DNA of 37,851 nt from Phycisphaerae bacterium (GCA_016929245.1 JAFGJE010000045.1:1-37851), one strand, 5' to 3'. Positions 17,386 through 25,965 are shown, numbered from the stretch's first letter. Numbers and translations: made by a program. The notes: generated by a model from the letters alone, not told the origin.

Positions 17386-19601
17386 ACCTTCACTCCCCCG
17401 GCGGGCAGTTCCAACGTAAACGTTCCCTGGATTGAAATTTCTTTGTTGGATTCCAGTTCCGTCGCCGCGGAAGCGTGTATCTCAGGCCGAATCGTCACGG
17501 CTTGGGATGAGAAATTACACGCGACCAGATAGCACCGGCCGTCCCGGCCCATCGCCTGCATCACGCGGACTCCGGGAACCTCGCAGGGGATTCGCACGGC
17601 GGAGTTTTCTTCCTGATAGTCTCGCGTCTGTTGGGAATCGACGCCGGTGAGGATCGCGCATCCCGTATCCAGCAGCACCGCCGGGCCGTCCACGTAACGC
17701 AAACCGATCTCGCCGGGATAGCACAGCACGTCCGTGCAGATACTTCCCGCATATCCGCCGGTGCGTCGCCCTTTGCGTACCAGGAACCAGCTTTCCGCCC
17801 CCCACACACCGACAACACCCAGTATATTTTCCACATTCACCCACGAGGAGTGCAGATCGATCACCTCCGGCGGGCCGAGATGCATTCGATGTTCCCGCCG
17901 GCCGGCGCTCGTGAAATATTCCCGGACACCCCGGTTGAACAGATCGTTGGGAATCTGCAATCGCACGCCTTCAACACCCTCGATATACACGCGGCGCTCG
18001 GAAATCGTCGCGTATTCCAGCCGTGCCACTGTATGTCCATCCGGCAGCGCGACGAACGCCAGCCAATGCTCCACCATATTCTCGGCCTGGAATCCTTCCG
18101 GGAGAAACACGTCCCTGCCTTCGTACATCATCCCGATCGTGGCGAATCCACCTTGGAAGGTTTGCATCGTCGCGGATTGAAACCGACTCTTTCTACCGAC
18201 GCTTTGCCCGTCCCGATCCCCCAACACCCAGATCGCGCCGGCGAGATTGCCCTGCCATTCGGCCAGGTCGCTCCGGCTGGGTGGAACGCACAACCCCACC
18301 GGACCTTCCGCGCCTCGCCAGGAAAAACTCGCGATTCTCGTCTCGCCGCGGTGCAACATTCCCTGATGTTCCGGCTCGAACCATCCGCCCTCCACCGCCT
18401 GGTCAAAACTTCGCGTCCTGGGTATTTCCGCGAGGGGGAATGTATCCAGCCAGTAAAGAATCATGGAAAGTACGCAGGCGTTATCCGACTCCATGCGAGT
18501 GTAATAATAGGGATTGGTTTTCGCGAGGTGTTCCAGGCGGGTCGAGAGAAATCCACCGTCGGAATTTTTCTCCTGCTCGGTGACCATCAATTCAATCACA
18601 CCTTGGATCTGATCCCGCGCATGCTCATCCTTCCACACGTCCGCGGCAAGATACAACGCCGGCAGGAGATAATCCTGACAATAGCAGTACCGCTGCCGCG
18701 TGTCCCCGCCGATGCGACACAGCCTGCCGTCCCGGAACGTGAACTTCTTCACCACGTCCCATAAGTCCTTCGCGTGGTGAAACGCCGTGGCGGGTGTTTC
18801 CCGCCCGTAACGCCGACAGCCGTAATGCAGCATCGCCAGGTTGCTCAGGCAGACGACCATGTATCCGACGTTGAGATATCCGTGGTGATCCAGCGCGAAA
18901 TGCGGGAAAAACTGCGCGTCGATGAATCGATCCTTCACCGGCTTGCCGGCCAGAACCGTTTCAACGGCCGCGTCGGAAGGAATGGAAATCGAATTGATAA
19001 AGAAACCATGGGCTTTTTCGATCCAGTCGGCCTCGTGGGGATGGTCGGGAACCCTCATCGCCGCGCGGTAAAGAATCGCGCCGTTCCACATGTTGGATTC
19101 CGGACGATTGGAGCCACGCGGATTGCCGCTCTTGCCCCACAAACCCGCGGGGATCTCGGTCGCCAATTGATGGTCGGCTTCGTCCGTCAGCATCCGTTTT
19201 AGATCGTCTTGATCCTGATCCGTCAGGAGGTGCTTCTCCGCCAGCAGATCCGTGGTGTGCATCATACGCTCGATGCCGAGGGAGGAAATCCACGTGCGGC
19301 CCCATTTCGTTCCGTCGGTGCATTGATACTCGCCGGTGTGATGACTCGCGAGGCTAAACCGAAGGGATTGAATCGCGCGGTCCAGACATTCCTCCGAAGA
19401 CAGTCCTGCCGACGGCGAGAATTGGGATAACATCCCCAGGGCGGCGAGATACTTCTGATTCGTCTGCACACCCCAGGCGTTGTATCCCGTGCCGAACCAG
19501 CCCAGCCCGGGCTGTCGAGGAGATTGATTCCAATACGATTCCGAAAACGTCGCCCAGGTTTCCAGGGCCTGTTTGCATAAGGACGATAGTTCCCTGTTCA
19601 T
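17367..19601 (-). CDS. uncharacterised 744-aa protein, probable alpha-toroid carbohydrate-active enzyme
   Basis: I cannot name a family with certainty. The first 400 residues are helical with aromatic and His-rich segments (NRPESNMWNGAILYRAA near 165-181, FFPHFALDHHGYLNVGYMV near 225-243, YCYCQDYLLPALYLAAD near 305-321). This suits an (alpha/alpha) toroid as in polysaccharide lyases and several glycosidases. From about 420 onward beta strands dominate and the end resembles a small beta sandwich, the usual lyase or hydrolase C-terminal arrangement. No signal peptide is seen. It sits last in an operon with GH88 and two oxidoreductases, so action on uronic-acid oligosaccharides in the cytoplasm is the best inference. 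The stop codon comes from the adjoining repeat. Confidence 0.7.
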   Translation of the reverse strand: MNRELSSLCKQALETWATFSESYWNQSPRQPGLGWFGTGYNAWGVQTNQKYLAALGMLSQFSPSAGLSSEECLDRAIQSLRFSLASHHTGEYQCTDGTKWGRTWISSLGIERMMHTTDLLAEKHLLTDQDQDDLKRMLTDEADHQLATEIPAGLWGKSGNPRGSNRPESNMWNGAILYRAAMRVPDHPHEADWIEKAHGFFINSISIPSDAAVETVLAGKPVKDRFIDAQFFPHFALDHHGYLNVGYMVVCLSNLAMLHYGCRRYGRETPATAFHHAKDLWDVVKKFTFRDGRLCRIGGDTRQRYCYCQDYLLPALYLAADVWKDEHARDQIQGVIELMVTEQEKNSDGGFLSTRLEHLAKTNPYYYTRMESDNACVLSMILYWLDTFPLAEIPRTRSFDQAVEGGWFEPEHQGMLHRGETRIASFSWRGAEGPVGLCVPPSRSDLAEWQGNLAGAIWVLGDRDGQSVGRKSRFQSATMQTFQGGFATIGMMYEGRDVFLPEGFQAENMVEHWLAFVALPDGHTVARLEYATISERRVYIEGVEGVRLQIPNDLFNRGVREYFTSAGRREHRMHLGPPEVIDLHSSWVNVENILGVVGVWGAESWFLVRKGRRTGGYAGSICTDVLCYPGEIGLRYVDGPAVLLDTGCAILTGVDSQQTRDYQEENSAVRIPCEVPGVRVMQAMGRDGRCYLVACNFSSQAVTIRPEIHASAATELESNKEISIQGTFTLELPAGGVKVFQLSS

Positions 19602-19630
19602 GGTTTTATACCCGATTCAGCGTCTTCCAT

Positions 19631-20866
19631 TTACAACGTCACGGCCACGGGTTTGCCTTGCACGCCCCATCCGCAGCCGATTTCCACGAAACTTTTCCGT
19701 TCGGTGAACATGGATTCCATGATGGATTGGATGTCCTTGACGTACGCGTCGTATCCGTTCTCGGCGTCGGCGTTCTCCACAAATTCGGCGGGAATCGCCG
19801 TCACGCCCCCCGAAGAGGCGAAGGACGACTCCACGCAGGCGACCATGGGGTAGGTGTTGTCGATCGTGCATAGCGGTGGTTCGCCGTTTTGCATCGCCTC
19901 GATCAGTTTCCGGAAGGAATTCCGGTGCACGTCGCAATCGCCGTTTCCGTGGGACTCGACGTATTCCAACTCGTCGCCGTCGCGGCGATAGATATGAGCG
20001 AAAAAGTCGGACGTTTCCTCGCCTTCCGCGTCGAACCGCCCCCAGCGCACCAGGCCCCGCTCATACTCGAAGTCGATTTTCGGATGAAGCGTCTCCTTCA
20101 CGGCGTGCGTGGCGGCGTAGTGCAGGACGACACCGGCGTCGGTTTTCACGCGAAGAAACTGCGTGTCGGCCGACTCGATGTTCTTGGCGCGATAATTCTC
20201 CCCGTACACCTCCGCGGGACGTCCGAATTCCCGCGGGCCGTCGCCGGCGATATAGAGCATGATGTTGAAGTAATGGTTGGTGGCGTTCTGAAGGGGCGAA
20301 TCGTACAGCCGTTTGCCCTGGACTTCGATTTTCCCCGCCCATTCGTTGCGCCGGTAATACCGGGCCCATCGCGGCCAGCGCACGACACCCGCGGCGGAGC
20401 GAAGTTTCCCGAGCGTTCCCTCGGTGGTGATCCGCTTGATCTTCCGCACGGACGGCGCGGCGATATTCTGATATCCGATCGCCAGCATCTTACCGGTGGT
20501 TTCGCCGGCGCGCTTCATTTCCAGCGCTTCGGCGGTGGTTCCGGCGATGGGTTTCTCGCACAGCACGTGAAACCCCGCGCGCATCGCGGCGATGGACAGC
20601 GGCGCGTGGAGATGTATTCCCACGGGAACCGTGACCAGGTCGAGTCTGCCTTTCTCGGCCTGGAACATCGCTTCGGCGGATTCGTACATTCGCACGCCGC
20701 GGTCCTGGAGTTCCTCGGCGGTCTCCTGGACCGACGCGTAATCCTGGGGACGAATGACGACGGCTTGCAGCCTGGCGGTTCCGAGAGACTCGCAGTATTT
20801 CACCGAGTCGATATGATGCGCGGCGAACCCTCCGGCACCGATGACTCCGACGTTGATGGGTTTCAT
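19631..20866 (-). CDS. Gfo/Idh/MocA family oxidoreductase
   Basis: The 411-aa protein begins with the dinucleotide-binding fold GVIGAGGFAAHH (7-18) and has the family Glu-Lys-Pro motif (CEKP, 103-106), whose Lys takes part in catalysis. The C-terminal half is the alpha/beta substrate domain. Members oxidise or reduce sugars, sugar acids and inositols with NAD(P). It lies 29 nt upstream of the 744-aa gene in the same transcription unit, so the substrate is likely a sugar released by that cluster. About 265 nt of mostly repeat sequence (20913-21099) separate it from the preceding oxidoreductase, so it may be transcribed separately. Confidence 0.9.
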   Translation of the reverse strand: MKPINVGVIGAGGFAAHHIDSVKYCESLGTARLQAVVIRPQDYASVQETAEELQDRGVRMYESAEAMFQAEKGRLDLVTVPVGIHLHAPLSIAAMRAGFHVLCEKPIAGTTAEALEMKRAGETTGKMLAIGYQNIAAPSVRKIKRITTEGTLGKLRSAAGVVRWPRWARYYRRNEWAGKIEVQGKRLYDSPLQNATNHYFNIMLYIAGDGPREFGRPAEVYGENYRAKNIESADTQFLRVKTDAGVVLHYAATHAVKETLHPKIDFEYERGLVRWGRFDAEGEETSDFFAHIYRRDGDELEYVESHGNGDCDVHRNSFRKLIEAMQNGEPPLCTIDNTYPMVACVESSFASSGGVTAIPAEFVENADAENGYDAYVKDIQSIMESMFTERKSFVEIGCGWGVQGKPVAVTL

Positions 20867-20912
20867 GGTTTCATCCGTTTAACAAACAGCCTATCTCTTT
20901 GTAAAAACATAC

Positions 20913-21099
20913 TGTCATCCTGAGCGGAGCGCCGCGGAGCCGAAGGACCTTACGGGTTCAGCATCGTGGCACCTTCAAGCTCGTCTGCCCTTAGGGCCAG
21001 GTCTCGCTTGTGGGTGCTTTCGGGAATAGCACCCACAAGCGAGACCTGGCCCTAAGGGCAGACGAGCTTGAAGGTGCCACGACTCCGCTCCGGATGACA
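20913..21099. repeat. nested inverted repeat with a perfect 55-bp hairpin
   Basis: A 17-bp outer repeat (20913-20929 against 21083-21099, 16 of 17 matching) begins TGTCATCCTGAGCGGAG as in copy 1. Inside it, 20964-21018 and 21028-21082 are exact reverse complements of 55 bp around a 9-nt loop. The left flank shares TACGGGTTC and neighbouring bases with the repeat at 17277. It lies between two Gfo/Idh/MocA genes and holds no gene. Confidence 0.95.
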
Positions 21100-21132
21100 A
21101 TGAGGAGTTTTGTTTGTACCCTGCCTCCCGCC

Positions 21133-22290
21133 TCACGTCAATGGCGGCACGTCCACCCACCGGCGTTTTTCCCAGGATTCCGTCGCCAGTTCCGCCAGTT
21201 GCACGCACTTGGCGCCTTCCAGGAGCGTCCAGGGAAATGCTTCGTCGGCGTGGACGTGCTTCAGGAATTTCTCCCACTGGGCGCGAAAGGCGTTGTCGTA
21301 CGTCTCATATTCCGGCACGTCCTGCCAGCCGTCGTAAAAATCCAGCGGTTGGTCCACGTCCGGGTTCCATACCGGGCGCGGCGTCGCGGAGGCGGGTTGA
21401 ATCCGGCAGTCGCGCAAACCCGCGACGGCGGACCCGTCCGTACCGTCCACCTGGATCGTCAGCAGATCGTCCCGCCGGACGCGCGTCGCCCAGGACGAGT
21501 TGAACTGCACGATGATATCGCCGTCCAGCTCGAACATCGCGTACGCTGAATCGTCCGCGGTGCATTGGAAGGGTCGGGCGCTTTCATCCCAACGCTTGTG
21601 GATGTGCGTCGCGCCGAGGCAGCAGACGGATCGTACCCGGCCGAACAGGTTGTCCAGCACGTAGCGCCAGTGCGAGAACATGTCGAGAATAATCCCCCCG
21701 CCGTCTTCCTTGCGGGAATTCCAACTGGGACGCTGGGTGGGCGTGGTGTCGCCCTCGAAGACCCAGTATCCGAACTCGCCGCGGACGGCAAAAATACGGC
21801 CGAAGAATTTCTGGTCGATCAACCGCCGGAGTTTCCGCAGGCCCGGCAGGAAGAGCTTATCCTGCACGACGCCGTTTTTACACCCGGCTTCCCTGGCGAG
21901 GTGATACAGCCTCAGCGCGTCGGCGCTGTTGAGGGCGGTGGGTTTTTCGCAGTAGACGTCCTTGCCGGCCTGGATGGCGGCTGTCACGGCTTCGACGCGC
22001 CGATCCGTCGTCTGGGCGTCGAAATAGACGGGATACGCGTCGTCGGAGAGCACCGCGTCGAGATCGGTGCTGATCTCCTCCAGGCCCGCTTCGTCGGCGA
22101 GGCGGCGCAGCTTGGCGACGTTTCGACCGACGAGGATCGGGCGGGGCATAATCACGCTACCGTCCGCCAGCCGCACGCCCCCGTCCCGACGAATCGCCAC
22201 GATGGACCGCATCAGGTGCTGGGAACTGCCCATCCGCCCCGTCACGCCGTTCAGGATAATCCCAATCGTGTGTTGCTGAATATCGGACAT
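21133..22290 (-). CDS. Gfo/Idh/MocA family oxidoreductase, second paralogue
   Basis: The 385-aa protein shows a Rossmann opening (IGIILNGVTGRMGSS, an unusual variant of GxGxxG) and the Glu-Lys-Pro motif (CEKP, 114-117). A typical substrate domain follows, with GGGIILDMFSHWRYVLDNL containing the conserved Asp and His. The start at 22290 is chosen because GGAGAAG lies just upstream; an upstream in-frame ATG (22338) falls in repeat sequence. Proteins of this subgroup usually act on sugars or sugar acids. It is only distantly similar to the neighbour at 19631-20866, so the two probably handle different steps. Confidence 0.88.
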   Translation of the reverse strand: MSDIQQHTIGIILNGVTGRMGSSQHLMRSIVAIRRDGGVRLADGSVIMPRPILVGRNVAKLRRLADEAGLEEISTDLDAVLSDDAYPVYFDAQTTDRRVEAVTAAIQAGKDVYCEKPTALNSADALRLYHLAREAGCKNGVVQDKLFLPGLRKLRRLIDQKFFGRIFAVRGEFGYWVFEGDTTPTQRPSWNSRKEDGGGIILDMFSHWRYVLDNLFGRVRSVCCLGATHIHKRWDESARPFQCTADDSAYAMFELDGDIIVQFNSSWATRVRRDDLLTIQVDGTDGSAVAGLRDCRIQPASATPRPVWNPDVDQPLDFYDGWQDVPEYETYDNAFRAQWEKFLKHVHADEAFPWTLLEGAKCVQLAELATESWEKRRWVDVPPLT

Positions 22291-22305
22291 GAATCTTCTC
22301 CGTGG

Positions 22306-22413
22306 CTTGGACATCCTGTCCAAGTGTCGCAAGGGCATCTTGCCCTTGCATATGATTTCACAATATACATCACGGGCGAGACGCCCGTGGTACGCATGGA
22401 CGAGACGTCCATG
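22306..22413. repeat. cluster of four small hairpins with 3-nt loops
   Basis: Four perfect palindromes stand in a row: 22306-22324 (CTTGGACA-TCC-TGTCCAAG), 22329-22349 (GCAAGGGCA-TCT-TGCCCTTGC), 22371-22389 (CACGGGCG-AGA-CGCCCGTG) and 22395-22413 (CATGGACG-AGA-CGTCCATG). Each has an 8-9 bp stem and a 3-nt loop. The last abuts the stop codon of the cupin gene. They lie between two genes of one operon. Confidence 0.9.
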
Positions 22414-22854
22414 CTACTTATCGGTGCATTGCGGCTGGGCGCCTTCGGGCAGAGGCGGCGCGTCTTCGCCGGCGCGGGGCAACGTGCCTTCGAGTTCCTG
22501 TTTCCAGTGGGCGACGTCGCCGGCAGGTCCGTAGACGTAGACCATTTCGGCAGGTTCGTCGCCGACGTTGGTCAACTGGTGAAACACACCCGAGGGAATA
22601 TAGACCATCTGGCCGGCGTGCAGGATTTGCCGTTCCTCACCGAGGCACATCTCGGTTTGCCCTTTCAGGAGGTAGTAAACTTCTTCCTGCTCCTGGTTGT
22701 GCCACGGCACCTGCCCGCCGTTGGGTTCGAGTGTGACGTGTCCGATCGAAAAGGCGGACGCGGAAATCGGCGCCGGTCCGCCGACAAGATTCCGCGTCCG
22801 CCGACGCGCGGGATACGATCGCCCTTCGATGTTCGACAGATCGGAAATGATCAT
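22414..22854 (-). CDS. cupin domain protein
   Basis: The 146-aa protein is a single cupin barrel. Motif 1 reads G47...H52-x-Q54...E58...G65, where the usual second His is replaced by Gln. Motif 2, G81-x5-P87-x-G89-xx-H92-xxx-N96, is complete. Metal binding through His52, Glu58 and His92 therefore remains possible. Small cupins in sugar operons often act as isomerases, epimerases or lyases, or bind sugar ligands. It sits 14 nt after the GH88 gene in the same direction. The specific reaction is unknown. Confidence 0.85.
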   Translation of the reverse strand: MIISDLSNIEGRSYPARRRTRNLVGGPAPISASAFSIGHVTLEPNGGQVPWHNQEQEEVYYLLKGQTEMCLGEERQILHAGQMVYIPSGVFHQLTNVGDEPAEMVYVYGPAGDVAHWKQELEGTLPRAGEDAPPLPEGAQPQCTDK

Positions 22855-22868
22855 GGTATATTCTCCGT

Positions 22869-24230
22869 TTATTTCATCGCGTGATAAAAGGTCAGATACT
22901 CCTTACCAACCGCCTGCCGCTGCACCAGCAGCGCCGCTTCCAGCAGGTGATAATCGCCCCATAGAACGGCTTCGCCGCACGGGATATTTTTGCCTTCGGG
23001 AATATGATCCCACCCGGCGGGCCTGTGATACACACCGTGGAGCAACAATCCCTGATGATCGACTGACTCGGACAGGTACGGCGGTTCGAGCAGCCGCTTC
23101 AACACGGTCAACCCGGCCCGGCGGAAACGCGCGGCGCCGGGATCGTTCTTTTTCGCGAGATATTCGCCCAATCGCAGCAGACCCTGGCAGGCGATGGCGG
23201 CGGCGGAGCTGTCCACCGGTTCGTACTCGTTATACGGCTCCGCCGGACGGTCGAGATAATCGCCCAGCTTCGCCAGTCCCGGCGCGCCGGTATCCCAGTA
23301 CGGCACGCCGTCCGTGGGCGTGTTGGCGATGTAAAATTCCGCCGTCGCGCGGGCGGCGGTCTCCAGCGCCTCGACGGTTTCGCCCCGCCGCGGATTCTCG
23401 TCGGATTCCTCCGCGAGGAATTCGAGTTGTTCCGCGCAGCCGAGGATCGCCCAGGCGAGTCCTCGCGTCCAGGTGGTAAACGGCGAATATCCCTGCTGCG
23501 TCGAGGGGCAGCGGAACGAACCGTCGTTGATGTTGAAAATCGCTTCGTGGGCGACCCGGCCCGGCGTGTCGTAGGCGTCGCGTCCGTCGCCATAATACAT
23601 GTTGTACTTCACGGTGGTTCGCGCGTGAGCGAGAAGCCGATCCAGCAGCGAGTCGGCTGTGCCTTCGATTTTCAGCGTCTGTCCGAGACGGTGCGCGACG
23701 GCCAGGCTTCGCAGTGTGCGGATCGTATCGATGAACAGCGAATGCGGGCCGTTGAAGGAGTAAATGTACCCATCCTCCGGCAGCGCGGTCCATCGCCGAG
23801 CCTGGACCGCGCCGCTGCAGCGAAGGGCGAGGCGATAATAGTCTTTTTGTTCGTCCGAAGCGTCGCGAATCCCTTCGAAGGCCTGCCGGAGCAGCGTTCC
23901 GAACGTGCTGATGCACTGAAACCCGTGGTCGTGCACGCCGAAGTTGGTGATCTGGTCCGGCATGTTCTCAAGCGTGCCGGTCCTGCCGATGTGCAGCAGT
24001 TCCTCGTCGCCCGTCGCTTCGTAGGCAAGCAGCGCACAGCCGTAACGGAATCCTTCCGTCCACGGCGTCCAGGCGCGGGAGGTGTATCGCCCTTCGACGG
24101 TGAACACTGGCGCTTCGTCCGGTCCGAGGATTCGGGCGATGAGTTTCACCTTTGGGCCGGCCAGTTCGAACACCCGCGCCAGGTCGGCGGACAGGTCGGC
24201 GGGGGAAATCGACTCGTTGATGTTTATCAT
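22869..24230 (-). CDS. GH88 unsaturated glucuronyl hydrolase
   Basis: The 453-aa (alpha/alpha)6 protein matches glycoside hydrolase family 88. WTEGFRYG is at 57-64. HDHGF (Asp101) and FIDTIRTL (Asp168) correspond to the two functional aspartates of the family. TTWTRGLAWAILG follows at about 252-264 and VDSSAAAIACQGLLRL later. It hydrates and releases the 4,5-unsaturated uronic acid from the non-reducing end of oligosaccharides made by polysaccharide lyases. No signal peptide is visible, which fits a cytoplasmic enzyme. Its start is 1 nt from the regulator's stop. It is the best-defined enzyme of the cluster and indicates a uronate-containing substrate. GH105 is a related alternative. Confidence 0.88.
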   Translation of the reverse strand: MININESISPADLSADLARVFELAGPKVKLIARILGPDEAPVFTVEGRYTSRAWTPWTEGFRYGCALLAYEATGDEELLHIGRTGTLENMPDQITNFGVHDHGFQCISTFGTLLRQAFEGIRDASDEQKDYYRLALRCSGAVQARRWTALPEDGYIYSFNGPHSLFIDTIRTLRSLAVAHRLGQTLKIEGTADSLLDRLLAHARTTVKYNMYYGDGRDAYDTPGRVAHEAIFNINDGSFRCPSTQQGYSPFTTWTRGLAWAILGCAEQLEFLAEESDENPRRGETVEALETAARATAEFYIANTPTDGVPYWDTGAPGLAKLGDYLDRPAEPYNEYEPVDSSAAAIACQGLLRLGEYLAKKNDPGAARFRRAGLTVLKRLLEPPYLSESVDHQGLLLHGVYHRPAGWDHIPEGKNIPCGEAVLWGDYHLLEAALLVQRQAVGKEYLTFYHAMK

Positions 24231-24231
24231 G

Positions 24232-24762
24232 TCAGAACCGCTTTCCTTTCTGGATGTGCGCGATCAACAGCCGGGTGTCTTCCAGCGCGGTGTAGCGATG
24301 CTCCAGCAGCGCGTCGAACTGGATCGCCTCGCCGGCGGCGAGTTCCATGCGGCTTTGCGGATGCTCGAACCGCACGCGCCCTTCCAATACCCAGCAGAGC
24401 TCGAAGTCGTCCTTGTGGATGCCGGGGTGGGAAATCTCCGCGCCTCGCGGGCCGGTGCACTGGATGCAGCGGATGTTGCGGTAGCGGACTTCGCGCATCT
24501 CGAATTGCTGCTCGTGGCGGGTTTGCTCGGTCGTGCGATGCACCAGGCGCGACTCGGCCATCGCGACCAGCTCCGAGGCGTGCATCCCGAACACCTGGGC
24601 GAGACGGCTGAGCGTTTCGAGTTCCGCCATCGTCCTGTTGCGTTCCAGCTTGGAGATCACGGCAGCCGACACGCCCGACCGCTGAGCGAGGTCGGAAATC
24701 CGAAGATTCTCCCGCTGACGCAACTGCCGCAGCACCGAAAAGTCATAGAATTTCGACGGCAA
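24232..24762 (-). CDS. XRE-family regulator with cupin sensor domain
   Basis: The 176-aa protein has an N-terminal helix-turn-helix (about 10-65, ISDLAQRSGVSAAVISKLERNR) and a C-terminal cupin (about 95-172, with HKDDFELCWVLEGRVRF and GEAIQFDALLEHRYTA). This architecture binds DNA through the HTH and a small ligand in the cupin. It heads the minus-strand operon and is divergent from the SDR gene across an AT-rich 120-bp region that contains a strong promoter and short repeats. It likely controls both units in response to a sugar acid. The cupin keeps some His residues, so metal-dependent ligand binding is possible. Confidence 0.9.
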   Translation of the reverse strand: MPSKFYDFSVLRQLRQRENLRISDLAQRSGVSAAVISKLERNRTMAELETLSRLAQVFGMHASELVAMAESRLVHRTTEQTRHEQQFEMREVRYRNIRCIQCTGPRGAEISHPGIHKDDFELCWVLEGRVRFEHPQSRMELAAGEAIQFDALLEHRYTALEDTRLLIAHIQKGKRF

Positions 24763-24777
24763 GGATAAACTCCAAAA

Positions 24778-24838
24778 TTTTCTTGTCCGATATATTATTT
24801 ATCGTATAATAGTGTATAAGAAAATAGATTCTTTGTCC
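24778..24838 (+). promoter_or_regulatory. promoter and candidate operators of the SDR gene
   Basis: TTGTCC (24783-24788) and TATAAT (24805-24810) are spaced 16 bp. An inverted repeat CGATA/TATCG (24788-24792, 24800-24804) occupies the spacer. A second inverted pair TTTTCTT/AAGAAAA (24778-24784, 24818-24824) encloses the promoter. TTCTTGTCC recurs as TTCTTTGTCC at 24829-24838. These are plausible binding sites for the adjacent XRE-cupin regulator. Confidence 0.55.
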
Positions 24839-24882
24839 ACGAAATCTATAAAAAACATACATAATTTTCACAGGAGTTTGTT

Positions 24883-25653
24883 ATGAAACGAGTTACGCTG
24901 ATTACAGGCGGTACGCGAGGTATCGGACTGGGAATTGCTCGCTCCTTGGCGGCGGAGGGGATGAATCTTGCCCTGTGTGGCCGACGGAACGAAAAAGACG
25001 TGCAAAACGTTTTAGAGGAATTACGCGGAAACAACGTGGATGTGCTGTACCTTGTCTGCGACATATCCGACACGAATCAGCGCGCGGCGATGTTGGATGC
25101 GATCCGCGAGACATTCGGCAGGCTTGACGTGCTGGTCAACAACGCGGGCATGGCGCCGCCGGAACGTCGGGATATTCTGGAAGCCTCGGAAGAAAACTAC
25201 GAACTGGTGATGCGCGTCAATCTGCAAGGCCCGTATTTCCTCACCCAGGCGGCGGCCGGCTGGATGATCGAACAGGGGAAAAGCGACCCGGACTTCCGCG
25301 GGTGTATCGTGAATATCACGTCGATTTCCGCGAAACTGGCGTCGAAGAATCGCGGGGAATACTGCATCTCGAAGGCGGGGCTGAGCATGGCGAGTCAGCT
25401 CTGGGCGATTCGGCTGGCGGAATTCGGGATCAACGTGTACGAGATTCAGCCCGGCCTGGTCGAGACGGACATGACGGCGGGGATACGCGAAAAATACGAC
25501 GAGCAGATACAGGCCGGCTTGATCCCCCAACATCGCTGGGGGCAACCCGCGGATATCGGCAAGGCCGTCGCTATGCTCCTCCGCGGCGAGATGCCCTACT
25601 CCACCGGCGCGGTTCTGCCCGTCGACGGGGGAATGATGCTCCGCCGGTTATAA
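24883..25653 (+). CDS. short-chain dehydrogenase/reductase (FabG-like)
   Basis: The 256-aa protein has the classical SDR features: cofactor loop TGGTRGIG (8-15), NNAG (86-89), a catalytic Ser in NITSIS (about 147-149) and Tyr160-x3-Lys164 (YCISK). The end has GAVLPVDGGMML as in 3-oxoacyl reductases and sugar-acid dehydrogenases. The ribosome-binding site CAGGAG lies before ATG 24883. Its divergent placement next to the XRE-cupin regulator and uronate genes suggests reduction or oxidation of a keto-sugar or sugar acid rather than fatty acid synthesis. The NAD(P) preference cannot be assigned reliably by eye. Confidence 0.92.
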   Translation: MKRVTLITGGTRGIGLGIARSLAAEGMNLALCGRRNEKDVQNVLEELRGNNVDVLYLVCDISDTNQRAAMLDAIRETFGRLDVLVNNAGMAPPERRDILEASEENYELVMRVNLQGPYFLTQAAAGWMIEQGKSDPDFRGCIVNITSISAKLASKNRGEYCISKAGLSMASQLWAIRLAEFGINVYEIQPGLVETDMTAGIREKYDEQIQAGLIPQHRWGQPADIGKAVAMLLRGEMPYSTGAVLPVDGGMMLRRL

Positions 25654-25678
25654 GGCACTGTATACACTCAAGAAAGAG

Positions 25679-25761
25679 CGACACTGAGATACTGAGAAAA
25701 CTGAGAAGACAAGAGAAGATATATAGAAAATTCTTCTCAGTTTCTCTGGAACTCAGTGTCG
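25679..25761. repeat. gene-less hairpin of degenerate 9-mer units
   Basis: The left arm at 25679-25708 and right arm at 25733-25761 are imperfect reverse complements (CGACACTGAG at the outer ends, ACTGAGAAG at the inner ends) around a 24-nt AT-rich loop. Each arm is built of degenerate units near ACTGAGAAN. The design matches the arms flanking 34058-34471. It lies in the 25654-25965 gap, which otherwise shows no gene. Confidence 0.75.
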
Positions 25762-25965
25762 GATTTGTTGCTTCTTCGTTCAACCGGAACATCCAGTCGC
25801 TCACTTTTCAACAAAACCACGATTCTCCGTCTTGACAATCGGGGCTAAACCCTTTATCATTATTCGGTTTATGGGTAAGGCGCGGTATGCGCCGACCTGT
25901 CGCTTCCGCCTGAAGGCGACGGTGTTCCTCTTCGCCGAAAGGACGGCGGGGGAAGGAGTTGAACC

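Noticed and set aside
22306-22413. CRISPR-like array
   Set aside because: The units are palindromes of different sequence without constant repeats or uniform spacers, and no cas gene is present.
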